Below are positions 32,642-43,996 of a stretch of DNA of 64,000 nucleotides, in pieces (the first letter of the stretch is position 1; each line of letters starts with the position of its first letter). Where the stretch lies: positions 81,729 to 145,728 of the forward strand of contig JABANP010000096.1 of NCBI GenBank assembly GCA_013115135.1, read 5' to 3'. This DNA is from Perkinsus olseni (lineage: Eukaryota > Perkinsozoa > Perkinsida > Perkinsidae). The notes under the pieces are model-generated. The model did no database searches and was not told the origin of the DNA. It saw only the letters and a program-made list of their open reading frames with translations. Made by a program: the position numbers and the translations under genes.

Positions 32642-33511
32642 TGACTCATCTTAGTTCGAACATGTGGTTTAGTCATTATGATGCGCTTTTCCGAGCCGTA
32701 CAATTACGATGGAGTACCGGCTGGAGTAGGTCGCCTCTCCGGTAGATATTGTCGCCGACACTCATGTCAACTCCTCGGCTGTCAATCGACTTTTTCTCCA
32801 CACGCTCTGGTTGTTTGGGTTCGCCTCACACGCATGGTCAGGCTGGCGCATGGGGTCGAGGCATCAAGCATCGGCTACTACGAATCTCTCGCAGCCTGTC
32901 AAAACCTATGCGCCATGTAAGAGGTCGACTAATTGCCGCAAGCGAGTGGACACTGTGAGACCGCCGCTAGGCATTCAGGGAACGAACCTTCGAGGTTCGT
33001 TTGCCGAAGCCCGGCGGGGTTCAACCTTGAGAATTGAACCCAAAACATTGGAAAGGCTATTAAGAGCTCCTAGAGAACCTCATCGAATGCGGAGGACACC
33101 TCGCCGAGGACCAAGGTCAATCGACGGGCACCGTTCCGCAAGCTTTCTGCCCTTCTCTGTGCGGAAGATGCGCGGATGCATTCTCAGGGGACAACCGACA
33201 CAACCAGCAACTAGCACACCTCTAGTGCGATTTAATCTGTGTTTTGAGTTCGTCGTCAGCTGTGTGAGTCCACTCAGCAACCTCGCTAAGACGTCGTATC
33301 GTATGAAGGAAAACAGAATGGTGGCCCAAACTGAGACGGGAGGTGCCCTACTGTCTCCTAAAACTGCAACTAGCTCACTACAAGCCAAAATGCAAAAGAG
33401 GTTGAGAATCCACACAACGCGGAGGCTTGTCTTTTCTCGTCGGCGTTATACCAATGCTACTCTCTTCGAATCCATAAGTTTGGTTCCCCTCTTGCTACTG
33501 TTCAATTCTCG
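32642..33511. other. Intergenic, containing two adjacent inverted repeats
   Basis: Open frames here (for example 32811-33668) have no protein-like features and overlap the start of the LicD gene. Two hairpins at 32981-33001 and 33017-33041 stand out and are listed separately. Confidence 0.45.
32981..33041. repeat. Two consecutive hairpins with tRNA T-loop-like arms
   Basis: Hairpin 1: AACGAACCT at 32981-32989, loop TCG, AGGTTCGTT at 32993-33001, a perfect 9-bp stem. Hairpin 2: GGGTTCAA at 33017-33024, 9-nt loop, TTGAACCC at 33034-33041, a perfect 8-bp stem. Both arms carry GGTTC-type sequence in opposite orientations, as if tRNA 3' ends were joined head to head. Confidence 0.7.
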
Positions 33512-34763
33512 ATGCTCCCCCTTCGTCTGCTGCTGCTGGTGTCGATCCTCCTTGCCCCTATCGCAGCATCGTCATCGAGCCGCCATCCTTTTATCAGAGT
33601 ATATGACGAACAGAATCCTATCTCAGCTCCGGACGACCATTTATTCCTCTGCCCTCAGCCCTTCATAGATGAGCTGGACCTTTCTGATTGGCCCTCGGCA
33701 TGAAGTGACCATCAATGGTTCGGAGTGTATCAGCAGCGAGGAGCTCTTCGCCACCGAGGATAATGCCGTCTTCTTCGAGTGCCTTGCCACGACCATCAAC
33801 GCTACCACGCATGTCCTCGACTCTATCGGTATCGATGCGTCTATTTCTGATGGGACCTTGCTGGGTTGGTATCGTCATCACAAAGGCTTCATCCCATGGG
33901 ACGTCGATGGGGATATGTCCATTATGAAGTCGGACTGTCGCAAATCTTTTGATAAATATGCCTCTCCCGAGCACAAGAACGTCGCTAGTCTGTTACAGGA
34001 GCTCATGCCAGACTACGAAGTGTACGGTATCGAACTTGGTGTTGGTTCTGGTCTGGAGGAAGATGAATGGGAGGGGTGTGAGAATCCTGAGTTCCGTGTG
34101 TATCATGTCCTCAATGGTACAGCGTGTCATGTCGATGTCTTCCAACAGTTGCAGTCCACTGACCCAGAAGAGCCCTGCCAAGCATGCCCCGGTTATCTTG
34201 ATGGTGAGGTGACCGTCTGCCGGTATCCAGAAGGGGAAGTCTGCGGCCTTCGCGATGATTTCCTCCCCATGACTTGGGACCATCTTTCTTGGGCCGATTG
34301 CAAGGTCCCTCGGCGGCCAAGCCACACGTTGGAACCCCAAGTCGGGGGTGCGCTCGAATTCAGGAATTTCAAGAGTGTCCCTGGCAACTATAAGTACGGG
34401 GAGCAGATCCTGGTTGTGGGCCGACCAGTGGATGCCATGGGAAAAGACATCATCGCTCTTAGTCAAGACGATGAGGAGACGGTGGCTCCGGATATAACAG
34501 AGCCACCTGTCGTTCCAGTTACTCTGCCGAAGGTGAAGTCTGATGATGACCGTGCGCAGTCCTACGAAAAGACATTTATGAGCTACAGTGGAGCGCTCGA
34601 AGCTCACAGGTGGAGCGAAAGTTTTATATTGATTATCCTATTGGGTGCTCTCTGTTCCTTTTTCCTAATTTGGCTCTTCTGTAATTACCGGCATCGTGCT
34701 GCTACCGGCAGCTCTAACCACCGAGCCGGTGATGACGTTGAAAATCGTGTTTTGATTGAGTAA
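33512..34763 (+). CDS. LicD-family (phosphocholine transferase-like) membrane protein
   Basis: Exon 1 starts at ATG 33512 with a signal peptide/anchor (MLPLRLLLLVSILLAPIAAS). A 70-nt intron (33599-33668, GTATAT...CATAG) joins in phase 0 to exon 2 at 33669. The LicD core (about residues 65-120) has GIDASISDGTLLGWYRHHKG followed by FIPWDVDGDM, i.e. the DGTLLG...IPWDxDxD nucleotidyltransferase-fold signature. Several Cys residues and N-glycosylation sequons (NGS, NAT, NGT) fit a lumenal or extracellular domain. A C-terminal TM (ESFILIILLGALCSFFLIWL) and a short basic tail follow. LicD proteins transfer phosphocholine or related phospho-groups to glycans; the fukutin family is related. The acceptor is unknown. 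If the intron is ignored, the signal peptide frame reads to a stop at 33701, so the splice is required. Confidence 0.85.
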
Positions 34764-35332
34764 TGTCTGACGTGTACCAAGTCTAACAAAGAATTTCTCA
34801 AGTCCATCATGGGTGTTGCGTCTTGGAGTGGCAGCTGTTTTTGGTCGACCTCAAGCCTTCAACGTGAGAGCTTTGAGTACACTCGAGCACTCCTGGGTGA
34901 ACGCATCCACCTGAGACTTTGTCGCTAATCGTGGACAGGAGGGGCATACTCTACTTGTCAATTGCAATCGAAGGGACGATCCGGCCGAACAACTCGACCG
35001 ACCGGAGGATGGCGAGATATCCGAATCAAGAAGGAGCGTATCAGTGGCTTTTCGTCTGAAAGTTTGCGCTGCAGGAACCCAACGGCTCTTTAGTTTTTTC
35101 GATCTCATCAGAGAGGCCTGACGCCCACATTCACCACTTCTTGCGACTATTTACCATGGAACACCGACAACTTAGGGAATTACTCTGACAATGAGCTTGA
35201 ACTTGACGAATGTATCCAACGACTCGCCATCATAGGAGCCCCTCAGGCTAGAGACGGCTCTAATGATGACAGTCTTATTACATTCTACTTACAACCAACT
35301 TTTGGTTTAAAAATTCTTATAACGGTAGCTCG
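34764..35332. other. Intergenic; 3' flank of SOD copy 1
   Basis: No gene seen. The part from about 35145 to 35330 is diverged but recognisably homologous to 38527-38690 downstream of SOD copy 2 (shared CTATTTACCA/GTATTTACCA and ACACCGACAACT blocks), and a trace (CTCAGCCTGGAGACG-type) also occurs at about 55510 next to SOD copy 4. Confidence 0.5.
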
Positions 35333-36181
35333 TTAGTCACTCGCAATCTTCCCGCAGACCAGACGAGCACCAGAGTTACCCGTAGCTCTCGAACCCGGGT
35401 TACCACCCAGGCCTAGATCATCCTGATCGGCGTGTAGCACGACCGACCGAGTGAGGGATGATGTCGGACCAAAGAGTAGGATAAGACTGTCGTAGAAGGA
35501 GCCCTTCGCCCTGCCTGATGCATCGGCTTTGATGTTGCCCATGTCACCAACGTGCCTGACTGTCATATTCAAACGGTCACCGTGGAACTTGTAGAAAGGG
35601 TTGTAGTGTCCCCCGGTGGAGGTGCAACCGTTGGAGAAGTCGGAGAACTCGTGAACATGCACACCATGCTGGGCGAACGGCTCCAAGTTGTATACATCGT
35701 AGCTTATCTTGGTTTTTGCGTGGCTCTCCTGCTCGAAGTAAAATGTACCGCGGACCTGACTTCCGCTGCCCTGAGGCTCGAGCTTGGCCGAAGCTTTGAT
35801 AGGGAATCTTGGGCCTTTTCTGTCGACTGAGAGGAGTACGGATTCGAACACCCCTTGGAGTACCCCTTACATGGTAGGACGTCATCACAACGTACCGGGT
35901 AGACTTCTGGGCAGTTCTTCTGGAAGGCCACCGAGCATGGAGTCGCGTTCGCGCTGTCGGCCGTCTTAATAAAATACCTGAAGCGCGATGGGATTCGTAG
36001 TGCTCATCCTTGAGATGTGCCCTCACAGATCTTGGCATACGGGAGGCGGCGATTGATAGTCTTTGCAATAAGAGCCCTTGAAAGAGCATCCGGGGATAAG
36101 GCTGCAAAGATCGTCACATGCGTTCCCAGGTAGCTGGGCTGCGACGAAGGGGAGAAAGCCGATTCTTAAGAGAAGCGCCAT
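35333..36181 (-). CDS. Secreted Cu/Zn superoxide dismutase with two N-terminal Cys-rich modules, copy 1
   Basis: Three exons on the minus strand. E1 (ATG 36181): signal peptide MALLLRIGFLPFVAAQ, then Cys module A with CDDLCSLIPGCSFKGSYCKD and VCQDL, phase-2 donor GTGAGG. E2: Cys module B, CSVAFQKNCPEVYPVRCDDV, phase-1 donor GTAAGG. E3: SOD domain beginning DRKGPRFPIKA. All catalytic positions of Cu/Zn SOD are present: HVHEFSD (human H46/H48), GGHYNP (H63), FHGD (H71), RHVGDMGN (H80/D83), VVLHADQDDLG (H120) and GARLVCG (R143); the disulfide Cys pair is in GCTS and VCG. It should dismutate superoxide outside the cell or in the secretory pathway. Coding sequence is almost identical to copy 2 at 38.7 kb while flanks are diverged. 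Stop at 35333. Confidence 0.93.
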
Positions 36182-37726
36182 GGGAGAGGAAGGCACCTGT
36201 GCGTGAACTGTTCGTGATGCAGAAGCGAAGATTGCGGGAGTTGGCCTATGGAGGTCTAAGACATCTTACTCAGCCACAAGGCCTCTAGTCGGCTGATTCA
36301 CGATAACTCAGTACAGTGTGGCTACTCGAGACAGGGCTCAAAGAAAGCTACAAGCGGACTCGAGGGGAGTTCAACGATGATCAGGATCTGTGACGTGATC
36401 TAGAAGTTCTAGACTACAACGCATACTCATACACGCGAGTGCAAGGCGCAGAATGAGGTCAGACGCTTATCTGAGACTTATGATTGGCAGTAGCAGTCAA
36501 GGCAACTGCAGCGAAGATAGTCTAACAGCTGAGGAACACTAGAGTCGGTGGAAGCTGTTACATAGCGTATAGCCGTCACTACGTCGTTACGATAGTGTAC
36601 TGACGCAATCTTGGCACGCATACACTTCCCGACGGGAAGGCCGTGCGGAAGTTGTCTCTGTTGAAGGCTTGCGGGTGCGGCGCTAATCGGAGCACTCCTC
36701 CCTCCCCGAATAGGGTTTGTGATATCCTTACCAGCGACCACGCCCAACGCTAGTCCTCCAGCGTCCATGCAGTTCTCTAAGAGCTGTTGTTACGGCATTT
36801 CCTATCGATAAGGACTGGCTTGGCGGCGCACCTCCCCCTGTCCCCCTTCGAGTCGTCAGCATCCTCAGTGTGTCCGTCCCCTCAAGTGCCCTTTCTAATA
36901 CCTATCCTAGGAGCTAGAGGATAATAGCTCAAACTCCCCTCTGAGAGTCTGACGGGGCTCAAGCCGAATTGTTGGGACGCGTTGGGGTTTTATTCGGTCC
37001 ATTTGGCTCAATCTGTCGCCGGTAACACCAGGGTATTAGTTGCCCACAATCAAGGTGGGGCTGTCGCAGTTGACTCGCATGACTACCATAGGAGGCGAAG
37101 GCTCTCTCCTCAGTGGGCGAATCAACTCATGTGCTCTTCGTGCACTCGAGGGCGTCAGTTCCGCCTTAATCGCTCCTCGTGCTTACGTGCGCAGCTTATC
37201 CGATGAACAGTACGCTGGTTCAAAGATTTTGTCGTCTTCGTTTTATGTCGTGCTGACTACGAGGTTCGCAGTATGAATGTTAGCGGAAGGGTAACACTCG
37301 GTCAGTCCCTTGGTGGCCCCAATACCCCACTTGATTCACGGAGGGGTGATAAGAAGGACAGCAGGCTTGGAGTGCAGGCTCTTTCTCAGGCGTCACCACT
37401 TCACCAGGTAGAATCGCTATGATGCTGAGAAGTCACGCGTGTCTTCGTGAGTTCATCACACTGGTGTAGTTGACAAGGGATGCCACGCGTCCTATGCCTG
37501 GTGATATGCCTATCGGCCACGGGCCATAACGCACGCGTGAAACGCGATAACACGAACGCTAACGAGATAACGCGTCGTGACGTGTTCACCATCTTACGCT
37601 GAGTGCTTGACGCGTTCAACACAGCACTATCCGATCATTCCTCAGCAAGCAAGAATCAAACAAGCAACGGAAGTGCACGTACGCAGAGCTGGGCATAGGC
37701 CTCCAAGAGCACTCTGCGAATTGTGG
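36182..37726. repeat. Duplicated intergenic block (5' flank of SOD copy 1)
   Basis: 36615-37300 is a diverged duplicate of about 39668-40350: both contain a CGCAT-CACTTCCCG start, the CTAAGAGCTGTTGTTACGGC sequence, CTGTCCCCCTTCGAG and, near the end, GTGCGCAGCTTATCCGATGA. 36305-36600 is a separate dispersed repeat shared with 57600-57880 (CTCAGTACAGTGTGGCTA and CACGCGAGTGCAAGGCGC in both). Open frames here are not conserved between copies, so no gene is called. Confidence 0.75.
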
Positions 37727-38511
37727 TTAACTTCGATTTCCTTCATCATCAGCAGACTGGTATCGAGCCTGTGGCCTAGTTTCTAGCATGTACATTCCTT
37801 GTTGTGCAGTTGTGTGTTTCGCCTGTCTGACGGCCTGCGGTATGTTCAACACCTGAACGTTTTTCGCGTCTTGACCTGCCACGACTAACTTGGGTTGGCT
37901 ATGAGCTAGCGTTATCATGACGGTTACCCGCTTGCCAAGGTCGGTACCTCCCTCGGGCTTGTGACAAGCCGCTTCTCCGAAAAGAATGTACAAGGCAGGC
38001 GGGGATGCCTCCGGTCGAGTTCCCAACTGACCGCAATAGCAACATGGACAGTTTTACCATCTTTAGGTATATAGATGTTGGGCCACTCGATGAATCGCTA
38101 AGCTTCGATTATTAACCTTGTTTTGGAACTACTCAACGTAAAAGGGGTTCCTTTTGCCGCCCGATGCGGATACTGACTGTCAGTATCCGTCTTCTCCCGA
38201 AGTTCTGAGTGCATCGTGACTGACAATTCGGGATGATGCAGCCACTGGCGCTGAGCGTGTAACTAATAGATTCACCACCTGGTGGGAAACATGCAAGAAG
38301 GCGTACGGTATGCCCTCGATGTCATTATCTGAGACTCCTGCCATGTCGAAAGTCTCGTCGTTGAAATACATCGACTGAGAATACCGAGAAAACACGCCGA
38401 GTACGATGAGGTTGTCAACTTACCAGAGGGATGAATTCGCCGAGGAAGCCGCAGTAGCGAGGGACCCCAAGGATATTGTTTCCACGATCTCATCACGAAC
38501 CCGAAGCCCAC
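37727..38511 (-). pseudogene. Truncated copy of a YCG-type secreted gene
   Basis: It retains only the 3' half of the gene type found intact at 42.1-43.1 kb. The end of the YCG exon (RYCG...IPL region, about 38440-38470) is followed by the same GTAAGTTGAC donor and intron, then the next exon SMYFNDETFDMAGVSDNDIE (about 38370-38310), and tail pieces DGKTVHVAIA (about 38060) and GTDLGKRVTVMITLAHSQPK (about 37960-37900). Signal peptide and Cys modules are absent: upstream of the YCG exon the sequence switches abruptly into the 3' flank of SOD copy 2. It is probably a by-product of the segmental duplication that carried SOD copy 1. A functional short product cannot be excluded. Confidence 0.7.
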
Positions 38512-38690
38512 ACTAAGTACTTTCTGGAGTATTTACCACAAACACCGACAACTCTGGGTATTACTCAGAGAAAAAGCTTAAGCTAACAGATGAAACCAAC
38601 GACGCCGCTGGAGCAGCCGCTCGGCCTGGAGACGGCATTCATAACACTCCACTTCCGCCAGACTTTAAAAATTCTTATAACGGTAGCTCG

Positions 38691-39539
38691 TTAGTCACTC
38701 GCAATCTTCCCGCAGACCAGACGAGCACCAGAGTTACCCGTAGCTCTCGAACCCGGGTTACCACCCAGGCCTAGATCATCCTGATCGGCGTGTAGCACGA
38801 CCGACCGAGTGAGGGATGATGTCGGACCAAAGAGTAGGATAAGACTGTCGTAGAAGGAGCCCTTCGCCCTGCCTGATGCATCGGCTTTGATGTTGCCCAT
38901 GTCACCAACGTGCCTGACTGTCATATTCAAACGGTCACCGTGGAACTTGTAGAAAGGGTTGTAGTGTCCCCCGGTGGAGGTGCAACCGTTGGAGAAGTCG
39001 GAGAACTCGTGAACGTGCACACCATGCTGGGCGAACGGCTCCAAGTTGTATACATCGTAGCTTATCTTGGTTTTTGCGTGGCTCTCCTGCTCGAAGTAAA
39101 ATGTACCGCGGACCTGACTTCCGCTGCCCTGAGGCTCGAGCTTGGCCGAAGCTTTGATAGGGAATCTTGGGCCTTTTCTGTCGACTGAGAGGAGTACGGA
39201 TTCGAACACCCCTTGGAGTACCCCTTACATGGTAGGACGTCATCACAACGTACCGGGTAGTATTCGTGGCAGTTCTTCTGGAAGGCCACCGAGCATGGAG
39301 TCGCGTTCGCGCTGTCGGCCGTCTTAATAAAATACCTGAAGCGCGATGGGATTCTTAGTGCTCATCCTTGAGATGTGCCCTCACAGATCTTGGCATACGT
39401 GAGGCGGCGACTTATAGTCTTTGCAATAAGAGCCCTTGAAAGTGCATCCGGGGATAAGGCTGCAAAGATCGTCACATGCGTTCCCAGGTAGCTGGGCTGC
39501 GACGAAGGGGAGAAAGCCGATAGTCACGAGAAGCATCAT
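38691..39539 (-). CDS. Secreted Cu/Zn superoxide dismutase with two N-terminal Cys-rich modules, copy 2
   Basis: Same three-exon structure as copy 1. E1 starts at ATG 39539 (MMLLVTIGFLPFVAAQLPG), with module A CDDLCSLIPGCTFKGSYCKD and VCQDL. E2 carries module B (NC...YPVRCDDVLPC). E3 is a SOD domain identical in protein sequence to copy 1 over its 172 residues, with every metal and catalytic residue intact. Differences from copy 1 are few and lie mainly in E1, intron 1 and E2, including substitutions near the NC-x-E of module B. The signal peptide start (MMLLVT versus MALLLR) and everything 5' of it are clearly diverged. Confidence 0.93.
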
Positions 39540-40609
39540 GGTACAGGAAGGCATCTGTGCGTGAACTGTCAGTAATGCAGAAGCGAAGGTTCCGGCGGTT
39601 GTTGCCCAGACTACTCTGCACGCATAAACATAGACGGGAGCGTAACAGGTCTCACTCCAGCCTAAGGTTGGTACGCATGCACTTCCCGGCGAAAACTTGT
39701 CTCCGCGGAAAACTTGCGGGTACGGCGCTAATCTGTCCTCTTCTCTCTCCCCGGATAGGTTTTCCGATATTTCTATCCGCGGCTACCCTCAAGGCTAGTC
39801 AACGGCGTCCACACGGTTTCCTAAGAGCTGTTGTTACGGCATGCCGCATCGGAAGAGGCCGTTTTGGCGGCGGACCTCGTCCCTGTCCCCCTTCGAGCTG
39901 TCACCTTCCTCAGTGTGACCATACCATCAAGGGTTCTTTCTCATACCCGTACTGGGGGCTAGAGACCCTTTAGTAGAGGGTGACAGCTCAACCTCTGGTC
40001 GGACGGAGCTTAAGCCGAAGTGTTGAGACACGTTGGAGACCTTATTAGTCCAGTTAACCCAACCTGCTAGCGGTGACGCCCGCGTAATCATTGTCTATAA
40101 TGACCGTGACGCATCATTTCGTAGCGCAGTTGACGGCCATGACTACCATAGGGGGAGGCGGCTCTCTCCTCAGTGGGCGAATCAAGTCGTGTGCTCTCGG
40201 TGCACTCGCGGGCGTCAGTTACGCCTTAATCGCTCCTCGTGCTTACGTGCGCAGCTTATCCGATGAACAGTACGCTGGTTCAAAGATTTTGCTCACTTCG
40301 TTTATCTCGTGTCGAGTCGTTACTATCGACTATGAACGTCAGCGGAAGGGCAACACTCAGTCAGCCCCCTGGTGGCCCCGAAACCCCACTTAATTCAGGG
40401 AGGGGTGATAAGAAGGGCAGCTTGCCTGAAGTGCAGACTCCTTCTCAGGCTAGAAGCCTACTCCTCACGAATCCGCTGAGTACAATCGCGGCGATGCTGA
40501 CGAGTCACGAGTGTCCTCGCACAGCATCTGCATGAGCGGCAGCGTCCCTGCCACCCATGACTGGCGATATGCTAGTCGGTCCTACACAACTTCGCGACTG
40601 ACTCTATGC
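39540..40609. repeat. Duplicated intergenic block (5' flank of SOD copy 2)
   Basis: Second copy of the 36.6-37.3 kb block, with indels that change the offset from about 3358 bp at the SOD genes to about 3050 bp here. Neither copy keeps a common reading frame. This block separates SOD copy 2 from the 3' end of the next YCG-type gene, exactly as the first block separates SOD copy 1 from the truncated YCG gene. Confidence 0.75.
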
Positions 40610-41882
40610 CTAACTGCACGACGGTAGACTGTCAGAACCCCGTGCAAGGGTGAGATGTGTAATGTAGTACTGCTGGAGCGAGCCCCACATGTCCAACCTC
40701 ACAACTAACTTGGGTTGACCATGGCCTGGCGAGATTAAGGCGATTATCAGCTTGCCAGGGCCGGTGCCTCTCTCGAGGTCCTCAGGTTGTATGTACGGAT
40801 AAGGTGTACCCGGCCAAATTCCCAACTGTCCGCAACTCAACTAAGTCGGATTAATTGAAACATTGACAGTCCCACCATCGTTCTTGGTATGGAGATGTTG
40901 GGCGACTCGACTAATTGCTGCGGCTGCGAACAGACTTTATAATTTGTGAATGCAGAAGTACAAAAATGAAAGTGACATCAACACGGACGGAAGGCGGAAG
41001 GGAGGCCATATGCCGTTCCGTAGATTTCCCGAGTGACTGGATTGAACCTGTGCGGGAGAATAACTACGCCAATTGCGCAGAAGAGCATCACCATCTTACT
41101 TGAAATTGAGGCTACTCTTTCCCTCGAAAGGGCCGTACGCCTCTACCAGCGGTGGGTAGTGGTGGTCAATGGTAATATCGATATGACCACCATTCGAGCC
41201 TCTCGATGTGAACCTACGATAACTTTTGCAAGATTCCAGAGCATCAACAGTGACCTACGGTACGCCGCTGACCGACTGCAGATGAGGGCTGCTGACGTCA
41301 AATGAATCGCCGGCAAGTTGCAGTGTCTGAAAGCGCCTCTCAACGACTCCCTACACCGCGGTACTTCACCAGAGGTAACATCATGGCGATGGTGCCGCAG
41401 TACTTCCCTTCAAGAGCAACATCGGTAACAACTGGATGCGTCGCCGATGAAACCTGATCCTCCGACGCGGCGACGGGATCAGGGCCTGCGGACAGGCCCG
41501 ATGGTACTTCCAGGAGAGCAGTAGACCCTCACCTTGACCTCCAACAGAGTCGGCGCACCGAACTGGCAGGCCTTCCAGACAGGAGGACTCCCGGGGCTGG
41601 AAACACGCCTCGCCAGGCTCCATCCAGTATCTGCGATGATTCTCAGAATGCACTACAAAACTCAAGCTACAGTCCGAAGCAGACGGCCTCCCGCTGCCAC
41701 CATTTACAATACGATGTGAAACCGTCCCGACAAGCAGGTGTCTTCTGGCATATGGCCCGGCAGTTGACCTGCAAAACTTGAAAGGATAATCGGGACAACA
41801 GCGGGCGTACGTCTAGCGGGTGCTTTAAAGCTGTTGCCGGAAACGTTAACCCAACCAACAACCAGCGGAGGGGGCGAAGCAT
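40610..41882 (-). CDS. Secreted Cys-rich protein, YCG family, member i
   Basis: ATG 41882 gives a signal peptide (MLRPLRWLLVGLTFPATALK). An intron is likely before Cys module A: CRAICQKTPACRDGFTSYCK followed by WWQREAVCFGL, with a phase-2 GTAGCT donor at the same position as in the SOD genes. Cys module B is ACFQPRESSCLEGLPVRC (about 41600). Next is the YCG exon end KYCGTIAMMLPL (about 41400-41365) with a phase-0 GTGAAG donor, then SFDVSSPHLQSVSGVP joined by an intron to YRRFTSRGSNGGHIDITI (about 41230), PFEGKSSLNF (about 41120), and a tail with CGQLGIWPG and GPGKLIIALISPGHGQPK (about 40750). Stop near 40610. No known domain is recognised in the C-terminal half. Some exon joins are inferred only from paralogues. 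Confidence 0.65.
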
Positions 41883-42068
41883 GAGGGTAAGGATGCGACG
41901 GGGTCATCGAGGGCGGGGGCTATTGACTACTCAACATCGAGGGGATCCCGAAATGACTTCTTGGCGTGGCCGCTGATTGCGGATGATGATGAATAACGAT
42001 TGAATTGCCGAGCAAACTTTATACTTTGATAACGTGATATATAATGAAATGAATAGCTGATGAGGGTA

Positions 42069-43068
42069 TCAGCAAGGGGTAGCGATGATCTTGGCTCCTT
42101 GCACTGTGCCTCGTATCTCCCCCTTGGAAGAGTCATACCTAACAAGAGACGTAGCGCGGCGCAGGAGGACATTGAGCGAGGCTACACAACGTAGAAGGGG
42201 TTCCTCTCGCCGCCCGATGCACTCAGGACTTCCAGCAAAAGGCGGGTACTGATAATCCGGGATGATGCAGCCACTGGCGCTCAGCGAGTAACTAGAAGAT
42301 TCATCAGATGGTGGGAGCGGAGGCGAGAAGGCGTACGGGATGCCCTCGATATCATTCTCTGAGACTCCTGCCATGTCGAAAGTCTCGTCGTTGAAGTACA
42401 TCGACTGAGAATACCGAGATAGCACGCCGAGTACGATGAGGTTGTCAACTTACCAGAGGGATGAACTCGCCAAGGAAGCCGCAGTAGCGACCTTGAGGCT
42501 CCGAAGACGCAGTCTCCCCTGCGACCATGGCTGCAGCTGCACCATCCATGGCGCCATAGAAATCATTAGTAGTGCTCGGCGGCTCAGTTGGGCGAGGAGT
42601 GGTAGTAGTTTGCAGTCTGGTAGTAGTGGTGGTCTTTACCCACATCATTTTCTCGAATACTGTAGTCGACCTCGGCGCTGTCGAAGCGGCATGAAGTCGC
42701 ATCATCACCCTCCCGAGGGGCATACGGGGCCACTTCTTCGCAGAGGACGGGGTACTCAGCAGGGCAATACGGATCGGTCGGCTGATAACACATCTTGCCT
42801 CCTCCGGACCAATATCTGTTCAGGGAGAATGATGGTACTCAAGATAGTAGAGAGACCTACAGGCCGAAGCATGCCTTGGGCTCATGCCAGCTCTTGCAGT
42901 AGGTGCCCTTTGTAGCACATTCAGCGACCTCTTCGCAAACAGCCTCGCAAGCGTACTGACAACAACAGCACTGCGCCCGGATGGACTGAGCCGTCAACTT
43001 ACATCGAGTACATCGCCAACAGCGAGGGGGGCCAGCAGGAGGGCGAACAGCGAAGGGGAACAGAACAT
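42069..43068 (-). CDS. Secreted Cys-rich protein, YCG family, member ii
   Basis: ATG 43068 gives signal peptide MFCSPSLFALLLAPLAVGDV, then an intron beginning GTAAGTTG. Module A: CCQYACEAVCEEVAECATKG, TYCKSWHEPKACFGL, with a phase-2 GTAGGT donor. Module B: CYQPTDPYCPAEYPVLCEEV. A Thr/Pro/Ser-rich linker (TTTPRPTEPPSTTNDF) that could be O-glycosylated precedes the YCG exon (GRYCGFLGEFIPL, phase-0 GTAAGT donor). Then SMYFNDETFDMAGVSENDIE, followed by GIPYAF, and after an intron YDSSKGEIRGTVQGAKI, stop at 42069. This is the clearest YCG member because every module is visible in order. It should be secreted or surface-exposed. Function is unknown. Confidence 0.75.
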
Positions 43069-43148
43069 GATGAGCCCAACGGGGTGAAATGGAAATACTG
43101 ATCATGATTCGTATGGCTATCAATCTAAATTGAGCAGGTACAACCCGG

Positions 43149-43996
43149 CTAACTCATTTTGAAAACTTGCACCACTAATAGAGTATTCAATTTTGCCTCC
43201 ATGGAGCCGTTTGAAGTACTCCGGCTGAACAAAAACTCAGTCACGGGCAAACTGCAACAGAGGCATGCGTTAAGCCGATCACGACAGTACAACAGAGAAG
43301 CAGGCCGTCGATGCCTCGAACAGAACGTCACTCTCACAGACAGAGGTACCGGGAAACGTGCAGGGGTAGGTGCCCAAGATGCGCTGTTATCGTCTCCAAC
43401 CTCGGATGGTAGGTGAAGCGGACGTAGCCTGGGTTCTTTCGGAGGATCTCGCCAAACATGGACTGGATTCGATGGTGAGAGAGGTCGTACACCATGTTGC
43501 CATAGGGGTAGCCTTCGTCAATGTCGTACAAGCTGAAAATGACGGTCGGTGGGATCGAACCTGTGAGCTGGGAGCGCCTACCGTATCCCTGATATTGAAA
43601 AATACCGCGGAATGATGATGTCGAATATAGCCGACCGACGAACGTTGATGATCTGAAACAGACAACCAATGCGGTCGTGCCCAACAGAAGGCTGCTACAA
43701 CTTCGGCGTCCGGTGGGAGTTCAGTCGAGCCACCGCAGTACTCCCCGATTGGAAAGGCCTCGACCAGGGGCTCTCCTGCAGTAAATATGAATTGAGGAAG
43801 GAATCGAACCAGCGCTCAACGACCCAAAACAGACGCCGAGCCTACTTTCGGACGGAGCTTTAGTGAAATCAATTTCTAAAGGAGCATCCCTGCACAGCAG
43901 GGGCGAGCCCAGGGAAGCCGCCGGATGATAGCACACTCCGCCGTACGCTGTGTTACACGTATACCTGGCAAAAACAGCTTTCGTCTTTGAAGACAA
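43149..43996 (-). CDS. Probable diverged or partial YCG-family gene, member iii
   Basis: The minus strand carries YCGGSTELPPDAEV (about 43740-43700), resembling the YCG...PL exon, followed by an exon SIPPTVIFSLYDIDEGYPYG and MVYDLSHHRIQSMFGEILRK (about 43560-43440), then YVRFTYHPRLETITAHLG, and possibly FVQPEYFKRLHGGKIEYSIS near 43200. Upstream, CNTAYGGVCYHPAASLGSPLLC (about 43950-43890) could be a diverged Cys module, but no signal peptide was found. Two tRNA box-B-like fragments (about 43553, 43803) interrupt it. It may be a decaying copy. Confidence 0.4.

Noticed and set aside
36478..36768. 96-codon minus-strand open frame in the duplicated block
   Set aside because: The frame is not preserved in the second copy at about 39.6-39.8 kb, so it is unlikely to be coding.
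36990..37012. CCATTTGGCTCAA resembling the dinoflagellate/Perkinsus spliced leader
   Set aside because: The match lacks one T and the 5' part, has no donor GT at the right place, and is not conserved in the duplicated block at about 40050.
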